The notes: generated from the letters alone by a model not told the origin. Positions 20,552-29,844 are shown, counted from the stretch's first letter. The stretch: 44,718 nt of DNA from Gammaproteobacteria bacterium (GCA_030645995.1 JAUSMU010000055.1:1-44718); one strand, 5' to 3'. A program made the numbers and translations.

Positions 20552-21151
20552 ATGAAAAGACTGACACGCGCCCTGCTCACCGGGCTTACTCTTCTACTGC
20601 CGGTGGTGCTGTCACTGCAGGTGGCACTTTGGATGGTCACCACGCTGGAGGGATGGCTGAAGTCCCTGTGGGAGATTGCACTGCCTGAACAGTGGTATGT
20701 CCCCGGGCTGGGGGCGCTCGCACTCCTGTTGCTAGCCACCGGGATTGGCCTGAGCACGCGCATGTGGTTGCTGGGACTGCTCTGGAAAATGCCCGGACGG
20801 CTGCTCGAAAAAGTGCCCGTGATCAGCTACATCTACAACACCATCAAGGATTTCGCCGACATGATGGGCGGCAAGAATTTTTCCGAACAGTCCGTGGTAT
20901 GGGTGACGCTCCCGCAAGCGCAGGCGCGACTGCTGGGCATCGTCACCAAGCGTGGGGCCGACAAGGATTCGCGGCTGGCACAGATGATTGGCGACGATGA
21001 GCTGGCGGTGTATCTGCCCATGAGCTATCAGGCCGGGGGTTACATGATTATCGTCAAGGAGGCGCAGGTGGCGCGCGTCGACATGGAGCCGGGCGACGCG
21101 CTGCGCCTGATCATGAGTGCGGGGCTTGGGCAGCGCGGGACGAAGAGCTGA
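20552..21151 (+). CDS. DUF502 family membrane protein
   Basis: About 199 residues with two membrane spans near residues 8-30 and 50-75, followed by a soluble domain. The blocks KVPVISYIYNTIKDFADMM and PMSYQAGGYMIIV are typical of DUF502 proteins, which have no established biochemical role. The ATG at 20552 has GAGG seven bases upstream and gives the canonical KRLTRALLTGLTLLLP start; an ATG at 20510 has no good site. It is divergent from gcvT and converges on lepB. Confidence 0.88.
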   Translation: MKRLTRALLTGLTLLLPVVLSLQVALWMVTTLEGWLKSLWEIALPEQWYVPGLGALALLLLATGIGLSTRMWLLGLLWKMPGRLLEKVPVISYIYNTIKDFADMMGGKNFSEQSVVWVTLPQAQARLLGIVTKRGADKDSRLAQMIGDDELAVYLPMSYQAGGYMIIVKEAQVARVDMEPGDALRLIMSAGLGQRGTKS

Positions 21152-21172
21152 CGAAGCGTTTTTCAGGCTCTG

Positions 21173-21832
21173 TTACTGCAGGCCTTCCAGAAAACGGTCC
21201 GGCCGGGGGAAGTAATTGCGTTCGGCGTCCAGTGAGAAGACCACCGAGCTGGAGCGGCCGATGATCTGGTCGCGGGGAATGAAGCTATAGATGCGGCTGT
21301 CGGCGCTGTTGTCACGGTTGTCGCCGAGCACGAAGAACTGGTCATCCGGCACCGTCTCCGGGCCGAAGCTGCGGGAGATGCGGTTGGTGAGGCCGTCCGA
21401 GAGCATCGCCTCGTGGGAGTAGTCGAACAGGCTCTCGCGAATGATCAGGGACTCGTCGTCACTGGCGACGATCTGATAATCGGCGGGCTGGTCGTTGATC
21501 ACCAGCGTGTTGTTGCGCATGTAGATGGTGTCGCCTGGCAGGCCGACGATGCGCTTGACCAGCCGCTTGCCAGCCGCCTCGGAATCGATGATGACGATGT
21601 CGCCACGGTCAGGATCGCTGACGGAGGCCAGGAAGATATCGGTGAAGGGGATGCGCACGTCATAGGCAAGCTTGTTGACCCAGACCTTGTCGCCATCCAG
21701 CAGCGTTGGCTGCATGGAGCGGCCGGAGATAGAGTTGAGGTCGGCAATCGCGCTCTTGAAGAAAACGATGGTCAGCAACAACAGCAGGAACTTTCGATTT
21801 TCTTGCCAGAACACGCCTAGATACTTCTTCAT
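21173..21832 (-). CDS. lepB: Signal peptidase I
   Basis: A 219-residue type I leader peptidase with a single N-terminal membrane span (about residues 14-30). The catalytic serine is Ser39 in ISGRSMQPTL and the general-base lysine is Lys93 in LVKRIVGLPGD; box E is FVLGDNRDNSADSR. It removes signal peptides on the outer face of the inner membrane. It is shorter than E. coli LepB (324) and lacks its second span. A GTG at 21877 would add 15 polar residues; neither start has a strong ribosome-binding site. It lacks the usual lepA or rnc neighbours and may be a second copy. Confidence 0.88.
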   Translation of the reverse strand: MKKYLGVFWQENRKFLLLLLTIVFFKSAIADLNSISGRSMQPTLLDGDKVWVNKLAYDVRIPFTDIFLASVSDPDRGDIVIIDSEAAGKRLVKRIVGLPGDTIYMRNNTLVINDQPADYQIVASDDESLIIRESLFDYSHEAMLSDGLTNRISRSFGPETVPDDQFFVLGDNRDNSADSRIYSFIPRDQIIGRSSSVVFSLDAERNYFPRPDRFLEGLQ

Positions 21833-21981
21833 GTGAGGTTGGTTTCCGCTTTCCCGATGATTGGAGGTCACGAGCACGACAATAGGCGATTGCCTTTGTG
21901 CGTGTCAATCTGCGGCCCTGGTGGCTGGTGAGTTGGCGGCAATTCTTATACGCTTGCCGAACCTTTACTCGCCCTCCCTGA

Positions 21982-22017
21982 GTGAACTTTCCAGTGAACT
22001 TTCCAGTGAACTTCAAC
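21982..22017 (+). repeat. 12-bp tandem repeat ahead of the lhr start codon
   Basis: GTGAACTTTCCA occurs twice in tandem, then GTGAACTTCAAC, directly before the ATG at 22018. The repeat is in frame with lhr and each unit offers a GTG, so the start could lie at 21982, 21994, 22006 or 22018. Confidence 0.7.
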
Positions 22018-25000
22018 ATGCCACTGCGCCACTTTCATCCCGTTGCCCGCGACTGGTTTACCAGCCACCTCGGCGTGCCGACAGCCGCGCAGGAACAGGC
22101 ATGGCCAGCGATCAAGGCGGGGCGGCACACGCTGATTTCGGCGCCCACCGGCAGCGGCAAGACGCTCGCGGCGTTCTATGCCGTCATCGACAACCTGCTC
22201 TGGGAAGGCCAGCGCGGGCCTTTGCCCGCCGCGACACAGATTCTTTATATCTCGCCCCTCAAGGCGCTCAGCAACGACATTCATCGCAATCTGGAAGTGC
22301 CACTGCAGGGGCTTGCCGAGCAACTGGTGCAGGAAGGCTATGCGCCGGTGGATATCCGTGTCGCCGTGCGCACCGGCGACACCCCGCCCGCCGAACGCCA
22401 GCGCATGCTCAAGCACCCTCCGCACATTCTGGTGACGACGCCCGAATCGCTCTATCTGCTGCTGACCAGTGAGGGCGGCCGCGAGATGCTGCGCAGCGTG
22501 GGCACGCTGATCATCGACGAGATTCACGCCATGCTGGGCGACAAGCGCGGCTCACATCTCGCGCTCTCGGTGGAGCGTCTGCAGGCTCTGGTCGGCAGGC
22601 CCTTGCAGCGCATCGGGCTGTCGGCGACACAGCGGCCGCTGGCGCTGGTGGCGAATTATCTGACGGGGGCTCGCCACAGTGGTCCGGGAGACGCCGGTTC
22701 ACCAGAGACCGGCAACTCAGCAGCTTGCCCCGACGAGGCTTCTCCCGACTGTGTCATCGTCGATTCCGGCCATCGCCGCAAGCTGGACGTGACCCTGGAA
22801 GTCCCGTCGTCACCGCTCTCGGCGTTGATGAGCAATGAAGTCTGGGACGAACTGTACCAGCGGCTGGTGCAGCTGATCGAGAGCCATCAGACCACGCTGG
22901 TCTTCGTGAACACGCGCCGCCTGTCAGAGCGGCTGGCACTGGCGCTGACCGAACGCCTCGGCGAGGGGCTGGTCAGCTCGCACCACGGCAGCATGAGCAA
23001 GGAACATCGCCACACGGCGGAGCAGCGCCTCAAGGCCGGTCACCTCAAGGTGCTGGTGGCAACGGCGTCGATGGAGCTGGGCATCGATGTCGGCTCGGTG
23101 GATCTGGTGGTGCAGTTCTCCTCGCCCAAGAGCATCGCCAAATTCCTGCAGCGTGTCGGCCGCAGCGGACACTCGGTGCGCGGCACGCCCAAGGGCATCC
23201 TCTTTCCTCTGACCCGCGACGATCTGGCGGAATGCACTGCGCTGCTCAATAGCCTGCACGAGGGCGAGCTGGACCGCATCCTCATGCCGGAGAAGCCCGT
23301 CGACATTCTCGCGCAGCAGATCGTCGCCGAGGTCGCCGCCAGCCAGAGCGAGCCGGGCAGCAGCGGCGAAGGCGGCTGGAATATCGATGCGCTCTACGCG
23401 CTGTTCGTCCGCGCCTGGCCGTATCGCGACCTCAGCCGCCCCGAGTTCAACGAGATAGTGAAGATGCTGGCCGATGGCTACAGCACCCGGCTCGGGCGCA
23501 AAGGTGCCCATCTGCATCTGGACGTCATCAATAACCGCGTCTCGGCCCGGCGCAGCGCGCGGCTGACGGCGCTGACCAATTGCGGCGCCATCCCGGACAT
23601 GTTCGATTATCAGGTGGTGCTGGACCCGGATGACCTCGTAGTCGGCACCCTTAATGAGGACTTCGCGCTGGAGACCCTGCCCGGCGACATCTTCACCCTC
23701 GGCAGCCACAGCTGGCAGCTGCTGCGCGTTGATGGCCTGAAGGTACGGGTTCGCGATGCCCAGGGATCGCGGCCCACGATTCCGTTCTGGTTCGGCGAGG
23801 GGCCGGGGCGCACGGAAGAGCTGTCGACATCGGTGTGCGTGCTGCGCGAGACCATCGACGGCTTCCTGCTGGGCGAAGGCGCGCCCGCCGCCGTGCAGTG
23901 GCTGATCGAGACGCTGCAGCTGCCGCAACCCGCCGCGCAGCAACTGGTGGATTATCTGCAGGCCGGGCGCAACGCGCTGGAGGTGATGCCGACCCAGACT
24001 ACGCTGGTGATGGAGCGCTTCTTCGACGAGGTGGGCGACATGCATGTGGTCATCCACTCGCCCTTCGGCAGCCGTCTGAACCGCGCCTGGGGGCTGGCGC
24101 TGCGCAAGCGCTTCTGCCGCACCTTCAACTTCGAGCTGCAGGCTGCCGCCAACGAGGACAGCATCGTCATCTCGCTCGGCTCGGTGCACAGCTTTCTCCT
24201 GGAGGAAGTGTTCTCCTATCTGCAGAGCGCCAGCGTCGAGGACGTGCTGGTGCAGGCACTGCTGGATGCGCCCATGTTCGAGGTGCGCTGGCGCTGGAAT
24301 GCTACGCGGGCACTCGCCATCTCCCGCAACCGCAATGGCAAGCGCGTGCCGCCGCAGTTCCAGCGCATGGACGCCGAGGATCTGGTCGCTCATGTGTTCC
24401 CCGATCAGATTGCCTGTTTCGAGAACATTCAGGGCAAGCGCGAGGTGCCCGAACATCCGCTGGTGCAGCAGACCATTCACGACTGCCTGACCGAGGCGAT
24501 GGACATCGAAGGCCTGAAACGGCTGGTGGCGGCGATCGAGGCCGGGACGCTGACGCTGATCGCAAGAGACTTGCGCGAGCCTTCACCGTTTGCGCAGGAG
24601 ATCATCAACGCCCGGCCCTACGCCTTCCTCGACGATGCGCCGTTCGAGGAGCGCCGCACCAATGCCATCCGCAATCGCAGCTGGCTGGACCCGGCGGAAA
24701 CCCAGTCCTACAGCGCGCTGGACGAGGCGGCGATTGCGCAGGTGCGCGATGAGGCCTGGCCGCTGGTGCGGTCTCCCGACGAGATGCACGACGCCCTCTA
24801 TTCACTGGGTTTCGTGACCGAAGAGGAGGTTGTCCGGCACGGCTATCAGCATTATCTGCAGGCACTGGCGCAGCATGGCCGCGCCTGTCGGCTCTCGTCC
24901 GGCACGCATCAGCTGTGGGCCGCAGCCGAACGCTTGCCCTGCCTGAAGGCGCTGTTCCCTGAGGCGACATGTCAGCCGGAGCTGACGCTGCCCGCCTTGT

Positions 25001-26532
25001 TATTTTCAGAACAGTGGGAGGAAGACACCGCGCTGCGCGAGATTCTGCGGCGCCGTCTCGAAGGGCTTGGCCCGGTCACGGCGGCACGCCTGGCGAGCGA
25101 CATGGGGCTGCGGGTAAAGTCTGTCGAAGTCGCCCTGATTGGGCTGGAGACGGAGGGTTTTGTGTTCAGAGGGCAGTTCTCGGAGCCAGATCAGTGGTGC
25201 GAACGGCGCCTGCTGCAGCGCATCCACCGCTACACCATCGAATCCCATCGGCAGGGCATCCAGCCCGTGTCGCTGCAGAGCTACATGCGCTTCCTCTTCG
25301 ATCTGCACGAGATCAAGCCGCAGACTCTGCCCGCGCGGCCGGTGCTGGTGCCGTCCAACAGCGACGGACAGGGCCTGCTGCAGCGGACGCTGGCACGGAT
25401 GGATGGACTCAGTGCACCGGCGACGCTGTGGGAAGCGGACATCTATCCCACCCGCATCAGCGCCTATGATCCGTCGTGGCTGGATGTCATGTGCATCAGC
25501 GGGCGTCTGGTGTGGGGGCGTTATGCGCTACCGGCGGCGAAAGGCCCGCAGACCGGCGCGAGTGCTGCGACTGGCGCCGAGGCGAAAGCCCGCAAGGCCG
25601 GGCCAGTCAAGGGGACTCCCATCAGCATGTTGTTGCGCGGCAATCTCGATATCTGGGAGACGCTGGCCGCGAGCGAGCGGCAGGCCGAGGAGCGTGGGGA
25701 GCCTGCCTTGAGCCCTGCTTTGAGCCCGACCGCCGCGCGCATCGCCGCCGATCTGCGCCAGCATGGCGCCAGCTTTTTCGACCAGATCGCCCGGCGCAGC
25801 GGGTTACTGCGCAGCCAGCTCGAACAGGGGCTGGCGGAGCTGGTCAGCGTGGGTCTGCTGACCAGCGACAGCTTCACCGGCCTGCGCGCCCTGCTGACGC
25901 CGGATTCCCGCAAGCCGGGCGGGCATGGCAATGGGCGTCGGCGCGCCACCTTTGGCGTGGAGGATGCGGGCCGCTGGTCGCTGCTGGAGTCCCCCGTGGT
26001 CGGCACGGAACAAGCGCCCACGGCTGAACTGGACAGCGAGCAGCTGGAACGGCTCATCATGATTTATCTCGGCCGCTGGGGGGTGTTGTTCAAGCGAGTG
26101 CTGGAACGGGAGAGTTTCGCGCCGCCCTGGCGAGTGCTGCTCTATGCCTTGCGCCGAATGGAGCTGCAGGGCATTCTGCGTGGCGGGCGTTTCATTGCCG
26201 GAGTCAGCGGCGAGCAGTTCGCATTGCCGGAGACGGTGACGACGCTGCGCAAGTTCGGCCGCAGCCAGGAATTGAGCGAGCGCGCCACGGAGTATGTGAG
26301 CCTGGCCGCCGCCGATCCGCTCAACCTCCTGGGCATCGTGCTCCCGGAAACGCGTCTACCGAAGCTCAGTCGCAACCGGGTGTTGTATAAAGACGGTCTG
26401 CCACTGGCCGTGCTGGAGAGCAACAAGGTGAAGTTTTTGCGCGAGGTGAACCCCCAGGAGCAGTGGCAATTGCAACAGGTGCTGATGCACCGCGAATTCC
26501 CCGCGCGTCTGCGCGCCTATGTTGGTAAATGA
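22018..26532 (+). CDS. lhr: Lhr-family DEAD/DEAH ATP-dependent helicase
   Basis: A protein of about 1504 residues, the size of E. coli Lhr (1538). Motifs in order: Walker A in SAPTGSGKTLAAF, TTPESLY (motif Ib), the DEIH box in LIIDEIHAMLGDKRG, SAT in IGLSATQRPL, and motif VI in FLQRVGRSGHSV. After the helicase core comes a winged-helix and beta-barrel region and a long C-terminal domain, as in Lhr. Family members are 3'-5' DNA/RNA helicases linked to DNA repair. The region after about residue 1170 contains a low-complexity Ala/Gly/Lys linker. The ATG at 22018 gives PLRHFHPVARDWF. Confidence 0.93.
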   Translation: MPLRHFHPVARDWFTSHLGVPTAAQEQAWPAIKAGRHTLISAPTGSGKTLAAFYAVIDNLLWEGQRGPLPAATQILYISPLKALSNDIHRNLEVPLQGLAEQLVQEGYAPVDIRVAVRTGDTPPAERQRMLKHPPHILVTTPESLYLLLTSEGGREMLRSVGTLIIDEIHAMLGDKRGSHLALSVERLQALVGRPLQRIGLSATQRPLALVANYLTGARHSGPGDAGSPETGNSAACPDEASPDCVIVDSGHRRKLDVTLEVPSSPLSALMSNEVWDELYQRLVQLIESHQTTLVFVNTRRLSERLALALTERLGEGLVSSHHGSMSKEHRHTAEQRLKAGHLKVLVATASMELGIDVGSVDLVVQFSSPKSIAKFLQRVGRSGHSVRGTPKGILFPLTRDDLAECTALLNSLHEGELDRILMPEKPVDILAQQIVAEVAASQSEPGSSGEGGWNIDALYALFVRAWPYRDLSRPEFNEIVKMLADGYSTRLGRKGAHLHLDVINNRVSARRSARLTALTNCGAIPDMFDYQVVLDPDDLVVGTLNEDFALETLPGDIFTLGSHSWQLLRVDGLKVRVRDAQGSRPTIPFWFGEGPGRTEELSTSVCVLRETIDGFLLGEGAPAAVQWLIETLQLPQPAAQQLVDYLQAGRNALEVMPTQTTLVMERFFDEVGDMHVVIHSPFGSRLNRAWGLALRKRFCRTFNFELQAAANEDSIVISLGSVHSFLLEEVFSYLQSASVEDVLVQALLDAPMFEVRWRWNATRALAISRNRNGKRVPPQFQRMDAEDLVAHVFPDQIACFENIQGKREVPEHPLVQQTIHDCLTEAMDIEGLKRLVAAIEAGTLTLIARDLREPSPFAQEIINARPYAFLDDAPFEERRTNAIRNRSWLDPAETQSYSALDEAAIAQVRDEAWPLVRSPDEMHDALYSLGFVTEEEVVRHGYQHYLQALAQHGRACRLSSGTHQLWAAAERLPCLKALFPEATCQPELTLPALLFSEQWEEDTALREILRRRLEGLGPVTAARLASDMGLRVKSVEVALIGLETEGFVFRGQFSEPDQWCERRLLQRIHRYTIESHRQGIQPVSLQSYMRFLFDLHEIKPQTLPARPVLVPSNSDGQGLLQRTLARMDGLSAPATLWEADIYPTRISAYDPSWLDVMCISGRLVWGRYALPAAKGPQTGASAATGAEAKARKAGPVKGTPISMLLRGNLDIWETLAASERQAEERGEPALSPALSPTAARIAADLRQHGASFFDQIARRSGLLRSQLEQGLAELVSVGLLTSDSFTGLRALLTPDSRKPGGHGNGRRRATFGVEDAGRWSLLESPVVGTEQAPTAELDSEQLERLIMIYLGRWGVLFKRVLERESFAPPWRVLLYALRRMELQGILRGGRFIAGVSGEQFALPETVTTLRKFGRSQELSERATEYVSLAAADPLNLLGIVLPETRLPKLSRNRVLYKDGLPLAVLESNKVKFLREVNPQEQWQLQQVLMHREFPARLRAYVGK

Positions 26533-26569
26533 CTCAGAAGTAAACAGAGAAACAAACAGGCAGACAAAC

Positions 26570-27268
26570 ATGACTTTACTCTTCGATATACAAATCCCCA
26601 GCGTGGCCATCGTGGGCCGCCCCGAACGCTTTCCGGTCAACCGCATCTATTGTGTGGGCCGCAACTACGCGGCGCATGCCAAGGAAATGGGCGGCACCGA
26701 GCGTGAGTCGCCGTTTTTCTTCAGCAAACCGGCCAATGCCGTCGTCGAGAATGGGGCGCAGCTGCGCTATCCCTCGCGCACGGCCGATCTGCATCATGAG
26801 GTGGAGCTGGTGGTAGCGCTGGCCGGGGGAGCACTGACGGCGAAAGGCGAGAATCTATCACTGGCGGAGGCTGGGGCGGCAGTCTATGGATATGCGGTCG
26901 GCCTCGACTTCACGCGCCGTGATCTGCAGGCCGAGGCGAAAGACAAAGGACGCCCCTGGGATGTTGCCAAGGGTTTCGACAACTCCGCACCGCTCTCGGC
27001 GCTCACTCCGGCAGAACAGGCTGGCGACATTGGTCAGGCGCAGATTTCATTGCAGGTGAATGGCAAGGAGCGCCAGCATGGGGCTATCAGCGATCTGATC
27101 TGGAATATTCCGGAATTGATTGCCGAGCTGTCGACTTTCTACCGGCTGCAGCCCGGCGATCTGATCTTCACCGGCACGCCCGCAGGTGTGGCAGCGGTGG
27201 TGGCCGGGGATGTGCTGGAAGGACAGATCGACAATCTGCAGCCACTGCGGATCAGTATCAAAAGCTGA
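26570..27268 (+). CDS. Fumarylacetoacetate hydrolase family protein
   Basis: 232 residues of the FAH fold. Metal-binding and catalytic blocks are visible: RIYCVGRNYAAHAKEMG, the HHEVELVVAL acid cluster, AVGLDFTRRDLQ, and the C-terminal LQPGDLIFTGTPAGVAAV. Relatives are acylpyruvate hydrolases or oxaloacetate decarboxylases acting on 2,4-diketo or oxaloacetate-type compounds; the substrate here cannot be told from sequence. The ATG at 26570 matches the family start. It follows lhr by 37 bp and overlaps the DUF6164 gene tail to tail by 11 bp. Confidence 0.9.
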   Translation: MTLLFDIQIPSVAIVGRPERFPVNRIYCVGRNYAAHAKEMGGTERESPFFFSKPANAVVENGAQLRYPSRTADLHHEVELVVALAGGALTAKGENLSLAEAGAAVYGYAVGLDFTRRDLQAEAKDKGRPWDVAKGFDNSAPLSALTPAEQAGDIGQAQISLQVNGKERQHGAISDLIWNIPELIAELSTFYRLQPGDLIFTGTPAGVAAVVAGDVLEGQIDNLQPLRISIKS

Positions 27269-27617
27269 AGAAGCTGCTGACCGAGAGATACAGCACGGCC
27301 GCGATCAGCAGGCTGAAGGCAATGAAGCGCACCGGATGGTGGCGGAATGAGGTCAGCATGGAGTCTGCCTGACCGAGCTTGATCAGCTCCTCATATTCTT
27401 CGCGCATGCGCTGGGTGCGCTCCTGCTGGTAAGTCTCCAGCAATGCCCTGGCCTCCTCGAAACGACTCTCGTCGTGCAACCACAGCGCGGGCATGGAGAT
27501 GCCCCAGTTGCCGGCACCGGTCTCGTAGAATTCGATGCCGTGCCCGGCGAGCAGTTCGCGCACCTCGTCAGCCTCGTCATCCGGAACGTGGCGCAGTCTG
27601 AATAATAGTTTGGACAT
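27258..27617 (-). CDS. DUF6164 family small membrane protein
   Basis: 119 residues beginning SKLLFRLRHVPDDEADEVRE, with the GIEFYETGAGNWGIS core that I recognise as the DUF6164 type, a charged helix rich in Glu and Arg (about 65-90) and one C-terminal membrane span ending at Phe. The N-terminal part resembles domains that bind small ligands or proteins, but no function is known. The ATG at 27615-27617 has AGGGGA upstream; that sequence is the flank of a REP-like palindrome. Confidence 0.8.
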   Translation of the reverse strand: MSKLLFRLRHVPDDEADEVRELLAGHGIEFYETGAGNWGISMPALWLHDESRFEEARALLETYQQERTQRMREEYEELIKLGQADSMLTSFRHHPVRFIAFSLLIAAVLYLSVSSFFSF

Positions 27618-27627
27618 TATGATTCCC

Positions 27628-27653
27628 CTGTGGGAGCTTGCCCGCAAGCGAAA
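27628..27653. repeat. REP-like palindrome upstream of the DUF6164 gene
   Basis: The plus strand reads CTGTGGGA, then a 6-bp stem GCTTGC / GCAAGC around CC, then GAAA. It shares the flanks of the copy at 4828-4855, but the stem differs by compensatory changes. It lies in the divergent region between the DUF6164 gene and the TraB/GumN gene. Confidence 0.6.
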
Positions 27654-27745
27654 GACTTCCCTGCGTACCTGCTCGTTCCCCCACCTCGGAGAGCATGCTA
27701 CCTTTATCCCAACGACCCTGTAAATCAGCCAGCAAGGACCTCGAC

Positions 27746-28657
27746 ATGCACCAAAGCTACCCCGCCCGCCCCCGCGTTTTCAGTGCCGCTTCGACGCTGG
27801 CCTCGCTGCTGTTGCTGGTGGCGACGCTGCTGCCGTTGACGCAGGCGAGCGCGCAAAGTTCCGTCTGGGTCGCTACATCAGGAGAAGAGAAAGTCTATCT
27901 GGGCGGCACTGTGCACCTGTTGCGCCCCACCGATTTCCCCCTGCCCGTTCCCTTCGAGACGGCCTATGCCGCGTCGGACAAGCTCTATTTCGAGACCGAT
28001 ATCGCCGGGCTGAGTGACTTTGCGGTGCAGGCGCGGATGATGCAGGAACTCACTTACAGCGATGATCGCACGCTGCAGACAGTGCTCAGCCCCGAGGCTT
28101 ACAACTCGTTGGCCGCCTATGCCGGGCAGGTGGGGTTGCCGCTGCAGATGCTGGAGAAGTTCAAGCCGGGGCTGCTGGTGAGCACGTTGCAGGTCATCGA
28201 ATTTCAGAAGCTGGGGTTCACACCGCAGGGTGTGGATGCGCACTTCAATGGCAGAGCGATGGGAGACGGCAAGCCGGTCGGCGAGCTGGAACCGATCGAC
28301 GCGCAGATCGGTTTCATCGCCAACATGGGCGAGGGCAATGAGAGTGAGTTCATCATGCTGTCGCTGGAAGACATGAAAGAGATTTCCGTCTCCATGGAGC
28401 AGATGGTGAGCGCCTGGCGCAGCGGGGACAACGCTCAGCTGGCCGAATTGTTTGTGGATGACATGAAGGAGCAGCACCCGCCGCTCTACAAGTCTCTGCT
28501 ACTGGACCGCAACAACAACTGGATGCCGATCATCGAGGGCATGTTCAAGGAAGAGGGCACCGAGTTCGTGCTGGTCGGTGCGGCGCACTTGGTGGGTGAA
28601 GATGGCCTGCTGAACCTGCTGGAGAAGAAGGGCTACGAGATCAGTCGCGTCGAGTGA
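27746..28657 (+). CDS. TraB/GumN family protein, secreted
   Basis: 303 residues with a clear Sec signal peptide: basic start, hydrophobic stretch about 17-33, and AxA-type cleavage near ASA-Q. The mature part begins with the TraB/GumN hallmark VYLGGTVHLLRP and ends with the second conserved block EFVLVGAAHLVGEDGLLNLLEKKGY; the His residues in GTVHLL and AAHLVG are the presumed metal-binding or catalytic ones. The family is related to Tiki-type metalloproteases. An AAGGA site precedes the ATG at 27746; earlier in-frame ATGs run through the REP region and are unlikely. Confidence 0.88.
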   Translation: MHQSYPARPRVFSAASTLASLLLLVATLLPLTQASAQSSVWVATSGEEKVYLGGTVHLLRPTDFPLPVPFETAYAASDKLYFETDIAGLSDFAVQARMMQELTYSDDRTLQTVLSPEAYNSLAAYAGQVGLPLQMLEKFKPGLLVSTLQVIEFQKLGFTPQGVDAHFNGRAMGDGKPVGELEPIDAQIGFIANMGEGNESEFIMLSLEDMKEISVSMEQMVSAWRSGDNAQLAELFVDDMKEQHPPLYKSLLLDRNNNWMPIIEGMFKEEGTEFVLVGAAHLVGEDGLLNLLEKKGYEISRVE

Positions 28658-28675
28658 TGCACGCTGGCGTCAAAA

Positions 28676-29569
28676 TCAGTCAGTCTGCTGACACAGCAGT
28701 TCGAAGAAGGCTTTGCCGGCATTGCTCATCAGGCGCTGCCGATGATAGATGCAGTCGAGATTGCGGGTCAGCGCCACGGGTGTTCCCGATTCCGGCAACA
28801 ACACATTGAGGATGCTCAGTGAGTTGTCCTGCAACATGGACTGGGGCAACACGCTCCACGCATAGCCCGCAGAAATCAGAGCCTTGATGGTTTCCAGATA
28901 GTTGGTCGCCAGATTGATCTTGAGGCTCAACCCCGCCTTGTCAAACAGCTCTTCCACCAGCTTGGTCGTGTAGAAACGTCTCTCCGGCAGCAGTGCCTGA
29001 TAGGGGCTGATGTCTGCGAGGCTGACTGTCGCGAGTTTGCTCAACGGATGCTGGGGCGCGGCGACAAACCGCATCGTGTCCTGCCAGAGCGTGTGGCTGC
29101 ACAGCGCTTCATCCTGCTGATCGACCTCGGTAATGATACCCAGATCGCAATCTCCCTTGAGCACGGCGGCGTAGGCTTCAGCAGAATCCATGAAACGGAC
29201 ATCGAGCTCGACCTGCGGGTAACGTTCGGTGTATTCCCGCAGGATGCGCGGCAGCCTGTGCAGCCCGATGTGATGGCTGGTGATGAGCTTCAGCTGGCCT
29301 TTGACCTCTCCTGCAAGATCAGCAATGGCCTGCCGGGCGGACTGCATCTCTCTAAGTATGGCCTCGGCATGAGGCAGCAGGGTGCGCCCTGCCTCCGTGA
29401 GGGAGATATGGCGTCCAATACGGTCGAAGAGCTGGCTGTCCACCTGCTGTTCGAGCATATGGATGCGTTTGCTGATGGCTGGCTGGGTGATGTGCAGTCG
29501 ATCGGCCGCCAGCGAAAACGAGCGGCATTCCGCGACAGCGACAAAGGCCTTGAGGTTTTGAGTGTCCAT
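28676..29569 (-). CDS. LysR-family transcriptional regulator
   Basis: About 297 residues with an N-terminal winged helix-turn-helix (residues 1-60, MDTQNLKAFVAVAECRSFSL then ADRLHITQPAISKRI) and a substrate-binding co-inducer domain. The domain has the common VKGQLKLITSHHIGLHRLPR and FDKAGLSLKIN blocks. The ATG at 29567-29569 gives the standard LysR N-terminus; an upstream in-frame ATG would add seven residues. Target and inducer are unknown; its gene converges on the TraB/GumN gene and no obvious divergent target gene lies next to its start. Confidence 0.93.
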   Translation of the reverse strand: MDTQNLKAFVAVAECRSFSLAADRLHITQPAISKRIHMLEQQVDSQLFDRIGRHISLTEAGRTLLPHAEAILREMQSARQAIADLAGEVKGQLKLITSHHIGLHRLPRILREYTERYPQVELDVRFMDSAEAYAAVLKGDCDLGIITEVDQQDEALCSHTLWQDTMRFVAAPQHPLSKLATVSLADISPYQALLPERRFYTTKLVEELFDKAGLSLKINLATNYLETIKALISAGYAWSVLPQSMLQDNSLSILNVLLPESGTPVALTRNLDCIYHRQRLMSNAGKAFFELLCQQTD

Positions 29570-29667
29570 GGCCGTGGAGTATACAGGCAAAAGCCAACCC
29601 TCATGGCACGCGCCATTGACGCTTGAGGGGGGTGGCTTTACACGGGGAAACTTTGGTAATCGGAGAG

Positions 29668-29844
29668 TTAAGCGTTGCTCTTGTGGCTCAGAACGATCTG
29701 ACGAGGGCCGGTGGTCGTGGTCTGTCCGCTGATTCCTGAAGGGATGTGCTTGACCTTGCCGCCGGATTTCAGGAAGGCGTCAATGTGTTCAGAGAGATTG
29801 ATCCGGTTGTCTACTGCCGGGTCTTTCTTGGGTTTCGTTGCCAT
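29668..29844 (-). CDS. Small basic protein with a SutA-like motif
   Basis: 58 residues, MATKPKKDP start, with the segment EHIDAFLKSGGKVKHIPSG. An amphipathic stretch followed by FLxxGGKVxxI resembles the conserved core of SutA, the small RNA-polymerase-binding protein of Pseudomonas, but the acidic N-terminal part of SutA is missing, so this is only a similarity. The rest is Thr/Gly-rich and probably disordered. A promoter with a good -10 (TACAAT) lies 37 bp upstream. The ATG at 29844 is preferred over an in-frame one at 29889, which falls inside the promoter. Confidence 0.65.
   Translation of the reverse strand: MATKPKKDPAVDNRINLSEHIDAFLKSGGKVKHIPSGISGQTTTTGPRQIVLSHKSNA

Noticed and set aside
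21982-22017. The three 12-bp repeats as a CRISPR or iteron array.
   Set aside because: There are no spacers, the units are too short and too few, and they are in frame with lhr.
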